From Sulfurovaceae bacterium (lineage in GTDB: Bacteria; Campylobacterota; Campylobacteria; Campylobacterales; Sulfurovaceae), in contig JAQTLE010000001.1 in the NCBI GenBank assembly GCA_028715055.1, positions 1-64,000 on the forward strand: a stretch of 64,000 nt of DNA, written 5' to 3'. The notes below the pieces were generated by a model. That model had not been told where the DNA came from, did not search any database, and saw nothing but the letters and a program-made list of their open reading frames with translations. Numbering within the stretch: position 1 is the stretch's first letter; every line of letters starts with the position of its first letter. A program made the position numbers and the translations under genes. Shown in pieces: positions 45,982 to 58,434 of this stretch.

Positions 45982-47083
45982 TATTACACACCTCACATCT
46001 GTTCATGCCAGATATGATACCAGAATATTTGTCAAGGAGTGCAGCTCATTAGTCAAAAATGAAAACTATCAAGTTAGCCTCATTGTCGCCGATGGCAATG
46101 GCGATGAAGTCAAAAATGAAGTTCACATCTTTGATGTAGGAGCAAAAACCGGCGGACGAATATCTCGCATGACAAATACGGTGAAAAAAGTTTTTGAAAA
46201 AGCAGTAGAGTTGGATAGTGATATTTATCACATGCATGACCCGGAATTGATCCCTGTCGGGCTAAAACTGAAGAAAATAGGCAAAAAAGTGATATTTGAT
46301 GCCCATGAAGACACCCCAAAACAGCTGCGTAATGCACCTTATCTAAATACATTTTTTAGAACTACTCTTTCTGGAGCTTATGGAATATTTGAAAGATTCA
46401 CTCTTGCAAAATTTGATTATATCATTACAGCCACACCATACATAAGAGAGAAATTTTTGAGTATCAATAAGAATAGTATCGATATCAACAATTTCCCTAT
46501 CCTAGAAGAGCTCGGCAACAATACGCCTTGGAATGAAAAAAAAGACGAGATCTGTTATGTGGGCGGAATTGCCAAAATAAGAGGTATCAAAGAGTTGATT
46601 CGTGCCATGGAAAGCGTAAAAAATGTCAGATTGAATTTGGCTGGAAAATTCATAGAAAAAGATGTGGAAAACGAAGTAAAAAAATACGCCGGATGGAGCA
46701 AGGTAAATGAGTTTGGTTTTGTTGGCAGAAAAGAAATAGCAGACATTTTGAGCCGCTCAAAGGCCGGTATTGTGACGCTTCATCCTATAATTAATTATCA
46801 AGATGCACTGCCGGTTAAGATGTTTGAGTATATGGCCGCAGGCATTCCGGTGATCGCATCAAATATACCGTTATGGCAAGAGATCATAGAGGGCACAAAT
46901 TGCGGAATATGCGTAGATCCTATGAAACCCAGCCAAATAGCAGATGCTATTAATTTTATCATGACACATCAGGATGTTGCCCAAAAGATGGGTGCAAATG
47001 GTAAAAAAGCAGTATTTAAAAAGTATAATTGGGGCATTGAAGAAGCGAAATTTTTGAGAGTGTACGAGGAAATAATAAGATGA
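45971..47083 (+). CDS. Glycosyltransferase (GT4)
   Basis: 370 residues, GT-B. N-terminal HLTSVHARYDTRIFVKECSSL and YHMHDPELIPVGL; C-terminal half FEYMAAGIPVIASNIPLWQEI with the E-x7-E motif. The first motif is the one seen in transferases of WbpH type from ManNAc(3NAc)A O-antigens, which fits the sugar pathway encoded around it. Exact linkage unknown. It ends in an ATGA overlap with the epimerase gene. Confidence 0.86.
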   Translation: MKINITHLTSVHARYDTRIFVKECSSLVKNENYQVSLIVADGNGDEVKNEVHIFDVGAKTGGRISRMTNTVKKVFEKAVELDSDIYHMHDPELIPVGLKLKKIGKKVIFDAHEDTPKQLRNAPYLNTFFRTTLSGAYGIFERFTLAKFDYIITATPYIREKFLSINKNSIDINNFPILEELGNNTPWNEKKDEICYVGGIAKIRGIKELIRAMESVKNVRLNLAGKFIEKDVENEVKKYAGWSKVNEFGFVGRKEIADILSRSKAGIVTLHPIINYQDALPVKMFEYMAAGIPVIASNIPLWQEIIEGTNCGICVDPMKPSQIADAINFIMTHQDVAQKMGANGKKAVFKKYNWGIEEAKFLRVYEEIIR

Positions 47084-48159
47084 AAATTTTAACCATATTG
47101 GGAGCTAGGCCCCAGTTTATAAAAGCAGGTTCTGTGAGCCGCGAGATAGCTAAACACAAAGAGATAATAGAGGTTATAGTCCATACGGGACAGCACTATG
47201 ATGCCAATATGAGCGATATATTTTTTGCTCAGATGCAGATACCAAAACCTGATTATTTTTTGGGCATTGGCGGCAAATCACACGGTGCAATGACAGGACA
47301 GATGATAGAGAAGATAGAAGAGGTAGCAGTGAGCGAAAAACCCGATTGGATGATTGTGTATGGAGATACCAATTCTACTTTGGCTGGAGCAATTGTGGCT
47401 AGTAAACTCCATATTAAGCTTGCTCATATTGAAGCAGGCTTGAGATCTTTTAACATGAAAATGCCAGAAGAAGTCAATCGTATACTTACAGACAGGGTAA
47501 GTGATATACTTTTCTGTCCTACGGACACAGCTGTACAAAATCTGAAAAATGAAGGTTTCCCGTTTGTTGCCGCAACAAACAAAAAGCAGTTAATAATCAA
47601 TGTAGGCGATGTTATGCAAGATGGAGCTATATTTTATAAAAATCTTGCAGTAAAACCGACTTTTGAGATAAAAAAAGATTTTATACTTTGCACGATCCAC
47701 AGAGCTGAAAATACAGACGATGAGGCTAGGCTCAGAGCTATTTTTGAAGCATTGAATGAAATATCAAAAGATAAACAGATCATCTTGCCGCTGCATCCAA
47801 GAACTAAAAAAATAATTGAAAATCTGAAATTAAACACTAAAAATCTGACTATAATAGATCCGGTTGGATACCTTGAGATGGTATGGCTGATAGATAATTG
47901 CCAGCTTGTAATGACGGATAGCGGCGGACTTCAAAAAGAAGCATATTTCTTTTCAAAACCGTGCATTACGCTTAGAGATGAAACAGAGTGGGTGGAGCTT
48001 ATTGAAATAGGAGCAAATGTATTGGTCGGGGCAGATAAAGAAAAAATTATAGACGCTTATAAAAACTATTCAACATTTGACATTCAAAATTCAAGGTCAG
48101 ATCTATATGGTGGCGGCAAAGCCAGTGAAACTATTATTAAAACATTATTGGAGTATTAA
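47080..48159 (+). CDS. wbpI: UDP-sugar 2-epimerase (WbpI/WecB family)
   Basis: 359 residues. ILGARPQFIKAGSVSREI (GARPQ rather than the GTRPE of WecB) and TGQHYDANMSDIFF point to the WbpI branch, which converts UDP-GlcNAc(3NAc)A to UDP-ManNAc(3NAc)A. HIEAGLRSFNMKMPEEVNR and DSGGLQKEAYF carry conserved active-site residues. It completes a WbpA-B-E-D-I set. It could also be a plain UDP-GlcNAc 2-epimerase. Confidence 0.85.
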   Translation: MKILTILGARPQFIKAGSVSREIAKHKEIIEVIVHTGQHYDANMSDIFFAQMQIPKPDYFLGIGGKSHGAMTGQMIEKIEEVAVSEKPDWMIVYGDTNSTLAGAIVASKLHIKLAHIEAGLRSFNMKMPEEVNRILTDRVSDILFCPTDTAVQNLKNEGFPFVAATNKKQLIINVGDVMQDGAIFYKNLAVKPTFEIKKDFILCTIHRAENTDDEARLRAIFEALNEISKDKQIILPLHPRTKKIIENLKLNTKNLTIIDPVGYLEMVWLIDNCQLVMTDSGGLQKEAYFFSKPCITLRDETEWVELIEIGANVLVGADKEKIIDAYKNYSTFDIQNSRSDLYGGGKASETIIKTLLEY

Positions 48160-49365
48160 GTGACTATTTGGATACTAAATCACCATGCGCTAACACCGCA
48201 AATGAGCGGAGGAACCAGACATTATGATTTTGCCAAAGAGCTTATAAGAAGAGGCCACAAGGTAGTCATCATATCTTCGAGTTTTCATTATTCCAAATAT
48301 GCTGAAATGAAAGAGTATGAAGAGAAAGAATATATTTGCGAATATATCGACGGCATAGAATGGTTGTGGCTTCGTACCCCTCCATATAGAGGTAATGGAA
48401 TAGCTAGAGTAAAAAATATGCTTAGCTATACATGGAAAGCTTTGAGAATTATTCCAGCGCTTGATCTGCCTAAGCCTGATATCATCATAGGCTCCTCTGT
48501 GCATCTGTTTGCTGTGTATGCTGCCTATAGGCTTTCTAAAAGATACAAAACACCATTTATAATGGAAGTGAGGGATCTTTGGCCTCAAACACTTATAGAC
48601 ATGGGTATTTCCAAATGGCATCCTTTTATAATAATGCTTGGGATATTAGAGCGATTTTTATATCGAAAAGCAGACAAAATAATTTCAAACCTACCATATG
48701 CATATGAGTATATAGCCGCTTACGCATCGCCGCAGAAATTTGTATGGATCAGCAATGGAGTAGATTTAAAAAATATTAATTATAAAGAAAAGTCAGAATT
48801 AACTCCATTTGTAGTCAGTTATACAGGCGCTATCGGCGTGGCAAACAATCTGGGGATTTTGGTAGAAGCAGCAGATAAACTTAAAGAAGAAAAAAACATC
48901 ATTTTTCGCATAATCGGCGACGGGGCCCAAAAACAAAAGCTAAAAGAGATGGTAAAAACAATGAGATTAGAGAATATAACCATTGAAGATCCTGTAGCCA
49001 AAAGCCAAATACCTGATATTCTTGCATCTAGCGATATTTTGTATTTCAATCTAAAAGACAGCCCAGTATTTAGATACGGTATCAGCTCAAATAAACTTTT
49101 TGATTATATGGCCGCAGGCAGGGTAATTATATTTTCAACAAACGCGACTAATAATCCCATCAAAGAAGCAAACGGTGGATTTACAATAGCCCCGGATGAA
49201 GTAGATTCATTAGTATCTACTATCAAGCATATAGCATCTATGACTCATGAGCAAAGAGCGAAGATGGGTAAAAGAAATAGAGAGTATTGTGAGAAATTTT
49301 ATAGTACCAAAGTACTAGTAGACAAATTAGAAAAAGTTCTTCAAGAAGAGGTAGATAATGCTTAA
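48160..49365 (+). CDS. Glycosyltransferase (GT4, WbuB-like)
   Basis: 401 residues, GTG start at 48160 directly after the epimerase stop. N-terminal [20 protein letters not shown] and [16 protein letters not shown]-terminal [18 protein letters not shown]. This pattern is that of the WbuB/WbpL-neighbour GT4 transferases and of PglA-like enzymes that add the second sugar of lipid-linked glycans. Immediately upstream of pglC, overlapping by 8 bp, so it may act straight after the initiating phosphosugar transfer (inference). Confidence 0.86.
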   Translation: MTIWILNHHALTPQMSGGTRHYDFAKELIRRGHKVVIISSSFHYSKYAEMKEYEEKEYICEYIDGIEWLWLRTPPYRGNGIARVKNMLSYTWKALRIIPALDLPKPDIIIGSSVHLFAVYAAYRLSKRYKTPFIMEVRDLWPQTLIDMGISKWHPFIIMLGILERFLYRKADKIISNLPYAYEYIAAYASPQKFVWISNGVDLKNINYKEKSELTPFVVSYTGAIGVANNLGILVEAADKLKEEKNIIFRIIGDGAQKQKLKEMVKTMRLENITIEDPVAKSQIPDILASSDILYFNLKDSPVFRYGISSNKLFDYMAAGRVIIFSTNATNNPIKEANGGFTIAPDEVDSLVSTIKHIASMTHEQRAKMGKRNREYCEKFYSTKVLVDKLEKVLQEEVDNA

Positions 49366-49947
49366 AAGGCTATTTGATATCATATTTTCTATCACGCTTA
49401 TAATTTTATTTACACCCGTTTATATCATAGTGAGCCTATTAATATTGGTTACAATGGGCAGGCCTATAATATTTTTGCAAGCTAGGCCTGGGTACAAAGA
49501 AAAGATATTTGGTATATACAAATTTCGCACAATGACAAATGAAACAGATGCAAACGGAGAGCTTTTGCCTGATTCGCGAAGACTGCATGGAGTAGGCAAG
49601 TTTATACGAAGTACCAGCCTTGATGAGCTGCCGCAGCTTTTTAATGTGCTCAAGGGAGAAATGAGCTTTGTAGGCCCAAGACCACTTCTTGTGGAGTATC
49701 TGCCTTTATATAATAATGAACAAAAAAAGAGACATGATATAAAACCAGGGATCACAGGATGGGCTCAGGTAAATGGACGCAATGCTATAAGCTGGGAACA
49801 AAAATTCGCGCTTGATACTTGGTATGTTGAACATCAAAGTTTTCTTCTTGATATGAAGATATTGTGGATGACTATGATAAAATTATTCAAAAGAAGCGGA
49901 ATAAGTTCTAGCAGCAGCGCAACAATGGAAAAATTTGAAGGCAACAA

Positions 49948-49951
<4 letters not shown>
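49358..49951 (+). CDS. pglC: Initiating phospho-sugar transferase
   Basis: 197 residues, one N-terminal membrane (re-entrant) helix [20 protein letters not shown], then [39 protein letters not shown] and VGPRPLL, the hallmark of small monotopic transferases such as Campylobacter PglC. It puts phospho-diacetyl-bacillosamine on undecaprenyl phosphate. pglD and pglE follow with 4-bp overlaps. The Ser-rich stretch [12 protein letters not shown] near the end is unusual. Confidence 0.92.
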
Positions 49952-51653
<1,702 letters not shown>

Positions 51654-51790
51654 ATATATTTTTTAAAGCCTCAGCTTTGAAGGTCACAAAATTATAACAA
51701 AATGACATTTTATTATTACAAAAGCATATCTATCTGATATACTTTTATTAACTATATCAAATGATATAATCTTGTCTATGAGGGATTGTT

Positions 51791-52084
51791 ATGAAGATCG
51801 TAAAATATGTCGTAGTTATCGTTTTTGCTATAAACGCAACATTTGCTATGAGCCTTAGCGAGATAAACAAAGCATCAAAAGATGAATTGATGAAGATCAA
51901 AGGCATTGGGGAAGCAAAAGCAAAAGCTATAATGGATGCAAGACCGTTTAAAAATACAACTGAGCTTGATGATGTCAAGGGAGTGGGTCCGGCACTTTTG
52001 GAAAATATTCAAAAAGATGTTTTAAAAGGATCATCATCAACAGAATCAAAAAAGAAAAAAATAAACTTGTTTGAAGAATCATAA
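51791..52084 (+). CDS. ComEA-like helix-hairpin-helix protein
   Basis: 97 residues. Signal peptide (1-20, MKIVKYVVVIVFAINATFAM), then two HhH motifs: SLSEINKASKDELMKIKGIGEAKAKAI and FKNTTELDDVKGVGPALL. ComEA-type proteins bind incoming DNA in the periplasm during natural transformation. Lysine-rich tail. It sits between pglE and pglF on the same strand but with its own leader (AGGGATTGTT), so it is probably not part of glycan synthesis. Confidence 0.88.
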   Translation: MKIVKYVVVIVFAINATFAMSLSEINKASKDELMKIKGIGEAKAKAIMDARPFKNTTELDDVKGVGPALLENIQKDVLKGSSSTESKKKKINLFEES

Positions 52085-52195
52085 AATTTTTATTAGTATT
52101 CATTCAAGCCGCATCGACGGTTTTGAGCTGAAATGTAATATCAATTGTGATACAATTTATAAGTTATAAAGTTAAGCGAGCATGGTGGATATGGT

Positions 52196-53944
52196 ATGAG
52201 ATTTATTGATAGACGCATTTTAAATGTACTTGCGATAGCCGTATTTACTTTTATGAGTTTTGGATTGATTTTTTGGATCACTCATAAATCTTGGAATATA
52301 ATGTGGATACCTGTCTGGGTGATCATTTTTATTCGGATACTTGCATCATTTTTATTATTTAGAGATTATTCACTTTCTTGGTCCAAGGTAACCCAAAAAA
52401 CATTTTTGTTAAAAAGCATCATATATGCAACAGCATTTGCTGTATATATGCCTTTTTTTTACAAAAAAATACCTATTTCATTTCTTCTTTCAGAACTTTT
52501 TATTTTCATATTTTTTATAAGTCTGGCTATGTATAGTTATTATTCATGGAGAAATCGCAGTATAGCAAAGACAAAAGATGTAGTTATTTACGGAGCGGGA
52601 CAAGCAGGGCTGAAGATAAAAGATGAATTTCATAACAGCATATATAGAGTGCGTTATTTTGTAGATGATGATAAAATGCTTCAAAAACGTTCAATTGACG
52701 GGATAAAAATCTTATCCAAAGAAAAATTGGAAAATAAAATAGGCTCGAACAAAATGGACTTGCTTGTAATTGCTATGCCATCAGCAAAAAAAGACAGGAT
52801 CAAAGAGATATATGGAGAGCTCGGTTCGCATTTTGAATCAATAAAAATTTTGCCTTCACTTGATGAGATACTAAGAGATAAAAATTTTGCCACACAGCTT
52901 AAAGATATATCCGTAGAAGATCTATTGGCAAGACATCCAAAAGATCTAGATAAAACACTCATAGAAAAATTCATCAAAGGCAAAAAAGTCCTAATTACCG
53001 GTGCTGGAGGCAGCATAGGAAGCGAGATAGCTAGACAATGTGCCAGATTTGGAGCAGTTGAGCTTATACTGCTTGATCATAGCGAGTTCAATCTATATAC
53101 GATCGCCGAAGAGCTGCACGATTACAATACGGTGCCGGTGATGCAATCTATAGTCAATAAAGAGTTATTAGAACATACATTTGATATTCATAGACCTCAG
53201 ATAGTCATTCATGCAGCTGCCTATAAACATGTGCCGTTAGTGGAAGAGAATATAAGCGAGGCGATATTAAACAATGTTCTAGGGACTAAAAATACTATAG
53301 ATATGTCCATAAAATACGGAGTACAGAAATTTGTTCTTATTTCAACAGATAAAGCCGTAAGGCCTACAAATGTGATGGGTGCAACGAAACGGATCTGTGA
53401 GCTTTATATGCAAAATGTAGAACGAAAAAATACTGAGATAGTAGCCGTAAGATTTGGTAACGTGCTTGGCAGTAGCGGAAGCGTAATACCGAAATTCAAA
53501 GCCCAAATAGAAAGCGGAGGCCCTATCACGGTAACCCATCCGGATATCACGAGGTATTTTATGCTCATCCCAGAAGCTTGTGAGCTTGTGCTACAAGCTG
53601 CAAGCTTAGGTCACAATGGAGAGATTTTTATACTTGACATGGGAGAGCCGATCAAGATAATAGACCTAGCCAAAAAAATGATAGAGCTTAGCGGGAAAAA
53701 AGATATCAATATAGCATTTACAGGACTAAGAGCAGGAGAAAAATTGTATGAAGAGCTTCTTATAGATGATAGTGAGGCTAGTACACTTTATGATTCTATC
53801 ACTGTAGCTAAACGGACAGATTATCCTATCGGAAATCTTGAAAATGATATACAAACTTTAATTCAAAGTGAAAATAAACTAGAGATATTAAAGAAAATAG
53901 TACCGGAATTTAATCATCAGACAAATAAAAAGGAAATCAGTTGA
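52196..53944 (+). CDS. pglF: UDP-GlcNAc 4,6-dehydratase (membrane-anchored)
   Basis: 582 residues. Four N-terminal membrane helices (about 10-115), a first Rossmann-like segment with VIYGAGQAGLKIKDEF, then the catalytic short-chain dehydrogenase domain ITGAGGSIGSEIARQC with STDKAVRPTNVMGATKR. It converts UDP-GlcNAc to the 4-keto-6-deoxy sugar used by PglE. Start ATG at 52196 has a poor binding site (GGTGGATATGGT). Its stop overlaps pglB (TTGA). Confidence 0.94.
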   Translation: MRFIDRRILNVLAIAVFTFMSFGLIFWITHKSWNIMWIPVWVIIFIRILASFLLFRDYSLSWSKVTQKTFLLKSIIYATAFAVYMPFFYKKIPISFLLSELFIFIFFISLAMYSYYSWRNRSIAKTKDVVIYGAGQAGLKIKDEFHNSIYRVRYFVDDDKMLQKRSIDGIKILSKEKLENKIGSNKMDLLVIAMPSAKKDRIKEIYGELGSHFESIKILPSLDEILRDKNFATQLKDISVEDLLARHPKDLDKTLIEKFIKGKKVLITGAGGSIGSEIARQCARFGAVELILLDHSEFNLYTIAEELHDYNTVPVMQSIVNKELLEHTFDIHRPQIVIHAAAYKHVPLVEENISEAILNNVLGTKNTIDMSIKYGVQKFVLISTDKAVRPTNVMGATKRICELYMQNVERKNTEIVAVRFGNVLGSSGSVIPKFKAQIESGGPITVTHPDITRYFMLIPEACELVLQAASLGHNGEIFILDMGEPIKIIDLAKKMIELSGKKDINIAFTGLRAGEKLYEELLIDDSEASTLYDSITVAKRTDYPIGNLENDIQTLIQSENKLEILKKIVPEFNHQTNKKEIS

Positions 53945-56139
53945 ATAAAAAAAAGATAGCTAAATCAGTTCCTGAACAAGAAGTTTCGACCAAAATGATC
54001 GCCTTGCTGATGCTCTTGGCATATGCTTTTGGGGTATTGATGCGCTTTATATGGATATATCAATATTCTAATGAATCCAGTTTTATTTGGAATAATGAAT
54101 TCATGCTTACTACTAATGACGGTTACTATTTTGCTGCCGGGGTCCAAAATTTGTTAGACGGCTCACACGCCCTCAATCCAAGGCTTTGGGATATGTGGCA
54201 TCAGGGTACTATATGGGTTAGTGCATTAATCGTATGGCTTTCGCCGTTCACATTAGAAACAACACTTTTTTATATGCCTATATTTGTATCTAGTTTGATA
54301 GCTATACCGTTAGTGTTGATCGGTTCTTTGTATGGGCGGCCTATGTGGGGATTCATGTCGGCTATTTTGGGTGTGATAGCCTGGAGTTATTACAATCGTA
54401 CTATGGCGGGGTACTATGATACTGATATGTTTGCTATTTGGCTGCCTATGTTTGCATTGTATTTTTTGCTCAGAAGTATAGAAAAGTCATCATGGAATAT
54501 GGTATTTTATGCTTCTATAGTATTGGTACTCTACTCCTTTATATATACATCCAGCAAGGGTGTCATATATTCATTGGGCCTAACATATCTAATATATAAA
54601 TTTTTATTTTATAGAAAAGAGCATTTTACATACAAAGCTGCGATTTTGCTCATTGTAGCGCTTTTGCCGTTTGGTAATCTTACATCATCATACACATATC
54701 CTTACGGTTTTCTAGTTCAGCTCGGAGTCCTAAGCATCATTTATGTGATCTTTTCCTATAAAGAGTTTTCGCAAAAATCGCTCATTATGATATCTATTAT
54801 AATGTTTGCGGTATTTTTATATTTTGGTAATGTTTACGCCATAATAGCAGGAAAAATTTTAGGATATATGGCAAAAGGCACTACATCTGAAGGGTTGCAT
54901 TTTTTTGAGGTTGTTCAAACGGTACAAGAAGCATCGCCTATAGATTTTATTACCATGGCAAATCGTATAAGCGGATCGGTTTACGGTTTTATAATAGCTA
55001 TTATAGGCTTGATAATTTTAGTAAGACAACATAGATCGTTTTGGATAGCATTACCGCTTTTAGCTATAGGCATGTTCTCTCTTGTCGGAGGTCTTCGTTT
55101 TACTGTTTATGCTACCGGAGTCGCTGCACTTGGTGCCGCATATTTTCTCGTATGGCTTGCAGATTATTTGTCACATAAATGGTCTAAATATGCAGTACTG
55201 GTTCTTGGTGTGATAGTACTTTTGTTGCCCAATATGATACATATATATGAATATAATATGCCAACAGTATTTACTAATCAAGAAGTTGAAGATCTAAATA
55301 AAATAAAAAATATTTCCAAAAATGGAGATATCACACTGGCTTGGTGGGATTACGGGTATCCTATTTGGTATTATACGGGCACTTCTACTCTTATAGATGG
55401 CGGTAAACACCATGATGATAATTTTGTAATATCAAAAATCATGTTAAGTCCATCGCAGCAATTTGTTTATAATATGTCTGTTTTGGCTACAGAAGAGTAC
55501 TTTCCTTTTGCAGCAAAATTGAGAGATGTCTATTTTGGCAAAGGTACCGAAGAAGGCCGACTATATCAACAATTAGATTATATGGACGTTATTGATGTGA
55601 TATTCAAAAATAAGCAAAAAAACCAACTATCCCCCGGGGATCTGTTAATTTCGCTTGAGGATAAGGCATATCCATTACCAAAAAAAACCAGAGATATTTA
55701 TATATATATGCCTTATCGCATGATGCAGATTTTTCCTACTATAGCATCTTTTGGAGATGTCGATCTGGTAACAGGGAAAAATGCTAACGATATGCAATGG
55801 GTCCCGACAACACCTATTAAGCAAGAAGGCTCATTTGTTTATCTAAATAATGGTATTGTAATGGATACACAAAATGGAATGTTTACATTTAATGGTCAAC
55901 AATACCCTATTAAAATATTTACAGAAGTAGATAATAATAGTGTCAAAAAACAAGAATTCAGTAGCGATAGTGATTATGCAGTTGTATATACCAAGTTTTA
56001 TAATTCTTTCATAATCATGGATGCCGATACTTATGACTCGGCATATGTACAAATGTTTTTATTGGGCAAATACGATCATGATCTATTTGAACTTGTGGTA
56101 TCTTCTCCATACAGCAAAATATACCGCCTCAAGCGGTAA
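53941..56139 (+). CDS. pglB: Oligosaccharyltransferase PglB (STT3 family)
   Basis: 732 residues, TTG start overlapping the pglF stop. About 12-13 membrane helices (1-440) and a periplasmic C-terminal domain. The metal-site Asp lies in TTNDGYYFAAG (Asp60 region), and the acceptor-binding WWDYG is at 468-472. It transfers the lipid-linked glycan to Asn in D/E-x-N-x-S/T sequons of exported proteins. The pgl set here (C, D, E, F, B) is enough to start and transfer a glycan. The mature chain likely has WbpABDE/I-derived sugars. Confidence 0.95.
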   Translation: MNKKKIAKSVPEQEVSTKMIALLMLLAYAFGVLMRFIWIYQYSNESSFIWNNEFMLTTNDGYYFAAGVQNLLDGSHALNPRLWDMWHQGTIWVSALIVWLSPFTLETTLFYMPIFVSSLIAIPLVLIGSLYGRPMWGFMSAILGVIAWSYYNRTMAGYYDTDMFAIWLPMFALYFLLRSIEKSSWNMVFYASIVLVLYSFIYTSSKGVIYSLGLTYLIYKFLFYRKEHFTYKAAILLIVALLPFGNLTSSYTYPYGFLVQLGVLSIIYVIFSYKEFSQKSLIMISIIMFAVFLYFGNVYAIIAGKILGYMAKGTTSEGLHFFEVVQTVQEASPIDFITMANRISGSVYGFIIAIIGLIILVRQHRSFWIALPLLAIGMFSLVGGLRFTVYATGVAALGAAYFLVWLADYLSHKWSKYAVLVLGVIVLLLPNMIHIYEYNMPTVFTNQEVEDLNKIKNISKNGDITLAWWDYGYPIWYYTGTSTLIDGGKHHDDNFVISKIMLSPSQQFVYNMSVLATEEYFPFAAKLRDVYFGKGTEEGRLYQQLDYMDVIDVIFKNKQKNQLSPGDLLISLEDKAYPLPKKTRDIYIYMPYRMMQIFPTIASFGDVDLVTGKNANDMQWVPTTPIKQEGSFVYLNNGIVMDTQNGMFTFNGQQYPIKIFTEVDNNSVKKQEFSSDSDYAVVYTKFYNSFIIMDADTYDSAYVQMFLLGKYDHDLFELVVSSPYSKIYRLKR
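56122..56138 (+). terminator. Hairpin at the end of pglB
   Basis: TACCGC (56122-56127) and GCGGTA (56133-56138) with loop CTCAA overlap the pglB stop codon, followed by a short CTCTTTT tract at 56143-56149. A weak intrinsic terminator, closing the glycan locus. Downstream at about 56220-56260 there is another small palindrome (TTCCATATGGAA) in the gltX leader. Confidence 0.5.
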
Positions 56140-56301
56140 ACGCTCTTTTACTGACTATTTGGTACAATGTCTTATTGAATTTTCTGACAAATGTCTGCTG
56201 TGAAGTATATTGCACACATAGAATATCTCTCTTCGAGATTCCATATGGAATTCAAGTGGATATATAGTTGATTCTTATTGATTTATTTTTGAAGGTTTAT
56301 A

Positions 56302-57687
56302 ATGATAGTTACTCGTTTTGCTCCAAGTCCTACCGGATATTTACATATCGGAGGACTCCGCACTGCTCTTTTTTCATGGCTTTGGGCTAGACGCAATAAT
56401 GGAAAATTTTTGCTCCGCATAGAAGATACAGATATGGCTAGAAATTCCGAAGAAGCCACAAAAGCGATCATCAAAGCTTTTGAATGGGTAGGAATGGATT
56501 ATGACGGAGAGGTGGTCTATCAATCAAAGAGATTTGATATTTATAGACAATATATAGACCAATTGCTCGAAGAAGGTAAGGCATATTATTGTTACATGAC
56601 AAAAGAAGAGCTTGATGAACTTAGAGAAACTCAAATGGCAAGAAAAGAACGGCCCAGATATGATGGAAGGTATCGTGACTTCAAAGGCACTCCACCTAGC
56701 GGAGTAGAGCCGGTCGTTCGTATCAAGGCACCTATCTGGGGAGATATTTGTTTTAAAGACGGCGTGAAAGGCGATATTTGTATAGCTTCCAGCGAAGTAG
56801 ATGATTTTATCATTGCACGCAGTGACGGCACTCCGACTTATAATTTTGTAGTAGCTATTGATGATGCGCTTATGGGTGTCACTGATGTTATACGAGGAGA
56901 TGATCACCTCTATAACACACCTAAACAGATCGTTGTTTATAATGCATTGGGATTTGAGCTACCTAGATTTAGTCATTTGGCAATGATCAATAATGAAGAG
57001 GGTAAAAAATTATCCAAAAGAGATGGTGCTACAGATGTCATGGATTATAAAACCAACGGATTTTTGGCTGAAGCATTATTAAATTTCTTGGTTCGTCTTG
57101 GCTGGAGCCATGGAGATCAAGAGATATTCAGCATCGAAGAGATGAAAAGTCTTTTTGATCCGCAAAACATAAATAAAAGCGCATCCAGCTATAACTTGGA
57201 CAAGCTTCTTTGGCTTAATAGCCATTACATCAAAAATATCCCAAATGATCAATTAGCCTTGCTGCTAAAGGATTTTGGAGTACATATAGACGGTCACGAT
57301 AAGCTTGAACTTTTACTTGATGCCACCAAAGAGAGAGGAAAAACTTTAGTTGAACTTTCAGAGCAGATCAATCTTATTTTGAATGCTCCTGAGAGTTATA
57401 ATGAAAAAGATTATAAAAAAGCTATCAAAGAAGATACAAAAGAGATCTTGAATAATTTTGCAGCATTATTGAGATCTTCACAAGATTCACTTCATTTGCC
57501 GTGTGACTATCATGCGATATTAGAAAAACTTGTAGCTGCCAGAGAGATAGGTTTTGGCAAAATAGGTCAACCTTTGCGAGTAGCTCTTCTTGGTTCCATG
57601 ACAGGGGCAGGCCTTGATGAGATAATGTCTATTTTAGGAGCAGATGAGACTATAAAGCGTATCGATAAACTTTTATCTACGCTTTAG
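56302..57687 (+). CDS. gltX: Glutamyl-tRNA synthetase
   Basis: 461 residues. Class I signatures: FAPSPTGYLHIGGLRTALF (HIGH variant) and KKLSKRDGATDV (KLSKR). It charges tRNA-Glu. Campylobacterota generally carry two such genes, one of which may charge tRNA-Gln for later amidation; which one this is cannot be told here. Start after GAAGG. It ends overlapping the convergent mqnA by 11 bp. Confidence 0.95.
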   Translation: MIVTRFAPSPTGYLHIGGLRTALFSWLWARRNNGKFLLRIEDTDMARNSEEATKAIIKAFEWVGMDYDGEVVYQSKRFDIYRQYIDQLLEEGKAYYCYMTKEELDELRETQMARKERPRYDGRYRDFKGTPPSGVEPVVRIKAPIWGDICFKDGVKGDICIASSEVDDFIIARSDGTPTYNFVVAIDDALMGVTDVIRGDDHLYNTPKQIVVYNALGFELPRFSHLAMINNEEGKKLSKRDGATDVMDYKTNGFLAEALLNFLVRLGWSHGDQEIFSIEEMKSLFDPQNINKSASSYNLDKLLWLNSHYIKNIPNDQLALLLKDFGVHIDGHDKLELLLDATKERGKTLVELSEQINLILNAPESYNEKDYKKAIKEDTKEILNNFAALLRSSQDSLHLPCDYHAILEKLVAAREIGFGKIGQPLRVALLGSMTGAGLDEIMSILGADETIKRIDKLLSTL

Positions 57688-58357
57688 CAGATTTTAGAAA
57701 TCTTTTAAGAGCTTGCTTTGCTTTATAGTCTATCTTGTAATGAATATGCTCTAGATACCATCTGGCATCACTCGGGGATATTTCTCTTCTTTTTGCCTCT
57801 TTTTTGAGAATATATTGAGGAATGAAAACTTTTGTTTTTGTAAATTCTTTGGATAATCTCATTATTTGTGTTTGATGTTTGTGGTAACATAGTCTAGCAA
57901 AAACAAAAGGCAATTTGGTTCTTTTGAACCATTCTTCGGATAGATCGGCAGCATCCCCGCCATCCAGATAATACTTCAAAGCCCTATCGCCTATCATCAC
58001 TTCGCCTTTGAGATCCAATACTTTGGTCAAAGCGTTAGATGATTGCGAAGCATTATCGGATCTTTCATCTTTGTTAAGAAGAAGTACGCTGTATACTTTG
58101 CCCTTACCGACTATACCTGCATCTGTACATCGGCATCCTTTTGATGTTACCGAAGATATAAAAGCGGCATTTACTTTGCCTTGATGAAACGCTTTATTTA
58201 TAAGACTAGGCACATTGCGATGTCTCTTGAGATTGGATTGTACAGCATTATTATTGATGTGTTGTTTCAAAAAAACTTGGAATGGTAAGAGGTTTAGATA
58301 ATCAATGGAGCCAAATAACAATGCATAATCCTTTTTAAGCCTAATTATATCAAACAA
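57677..58357 (-). CDS. mqnA: Chorismate dehydratase (futalosine menaquinone pathway)
   Basis: 226 residues. LLFGSIDYLNLLPFQVFL, NVPSLINKAFHQGKVNAAFISSV and IGDRALKYYLD are the MqnA features (periplasmic-binding-like fold, no signal peptide). It dehydrates chorismate to 3-enolpyruvylbenzoate, first step to menaquinone. With mqnD at 28411 it confirms the futalosine route. Convergent with gltX. Confidence 0.92.
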   Translation of the reverse strand: MFDIIRLKKDYALLFGSIDYLNLLPFQVFLKQHINNNAVQSNLKRHRNVPSLINKAFHQGKVNAAFISSVTSKGCRCTDAGIVGKGKVYSVLLLNKDERSDNASQSSNALTKVLDLKGEVMIGDRALKYYLDGGDAADLSEEWFKRTKLPFVFARLCYHKHQTQIMRLSKEFTKTKVFIPQYILKKEAKRREISPSDARWYLEHIHYKIDYKAKQALKRFLKSAKA

Positions 58358-58434
58358 CTTTTATAATCCAATTATCTGGTCAACTTTCAAATTTTGGCAA
58401 AACAAAAAATAAGCATCATGGCTTTTTTATCGCA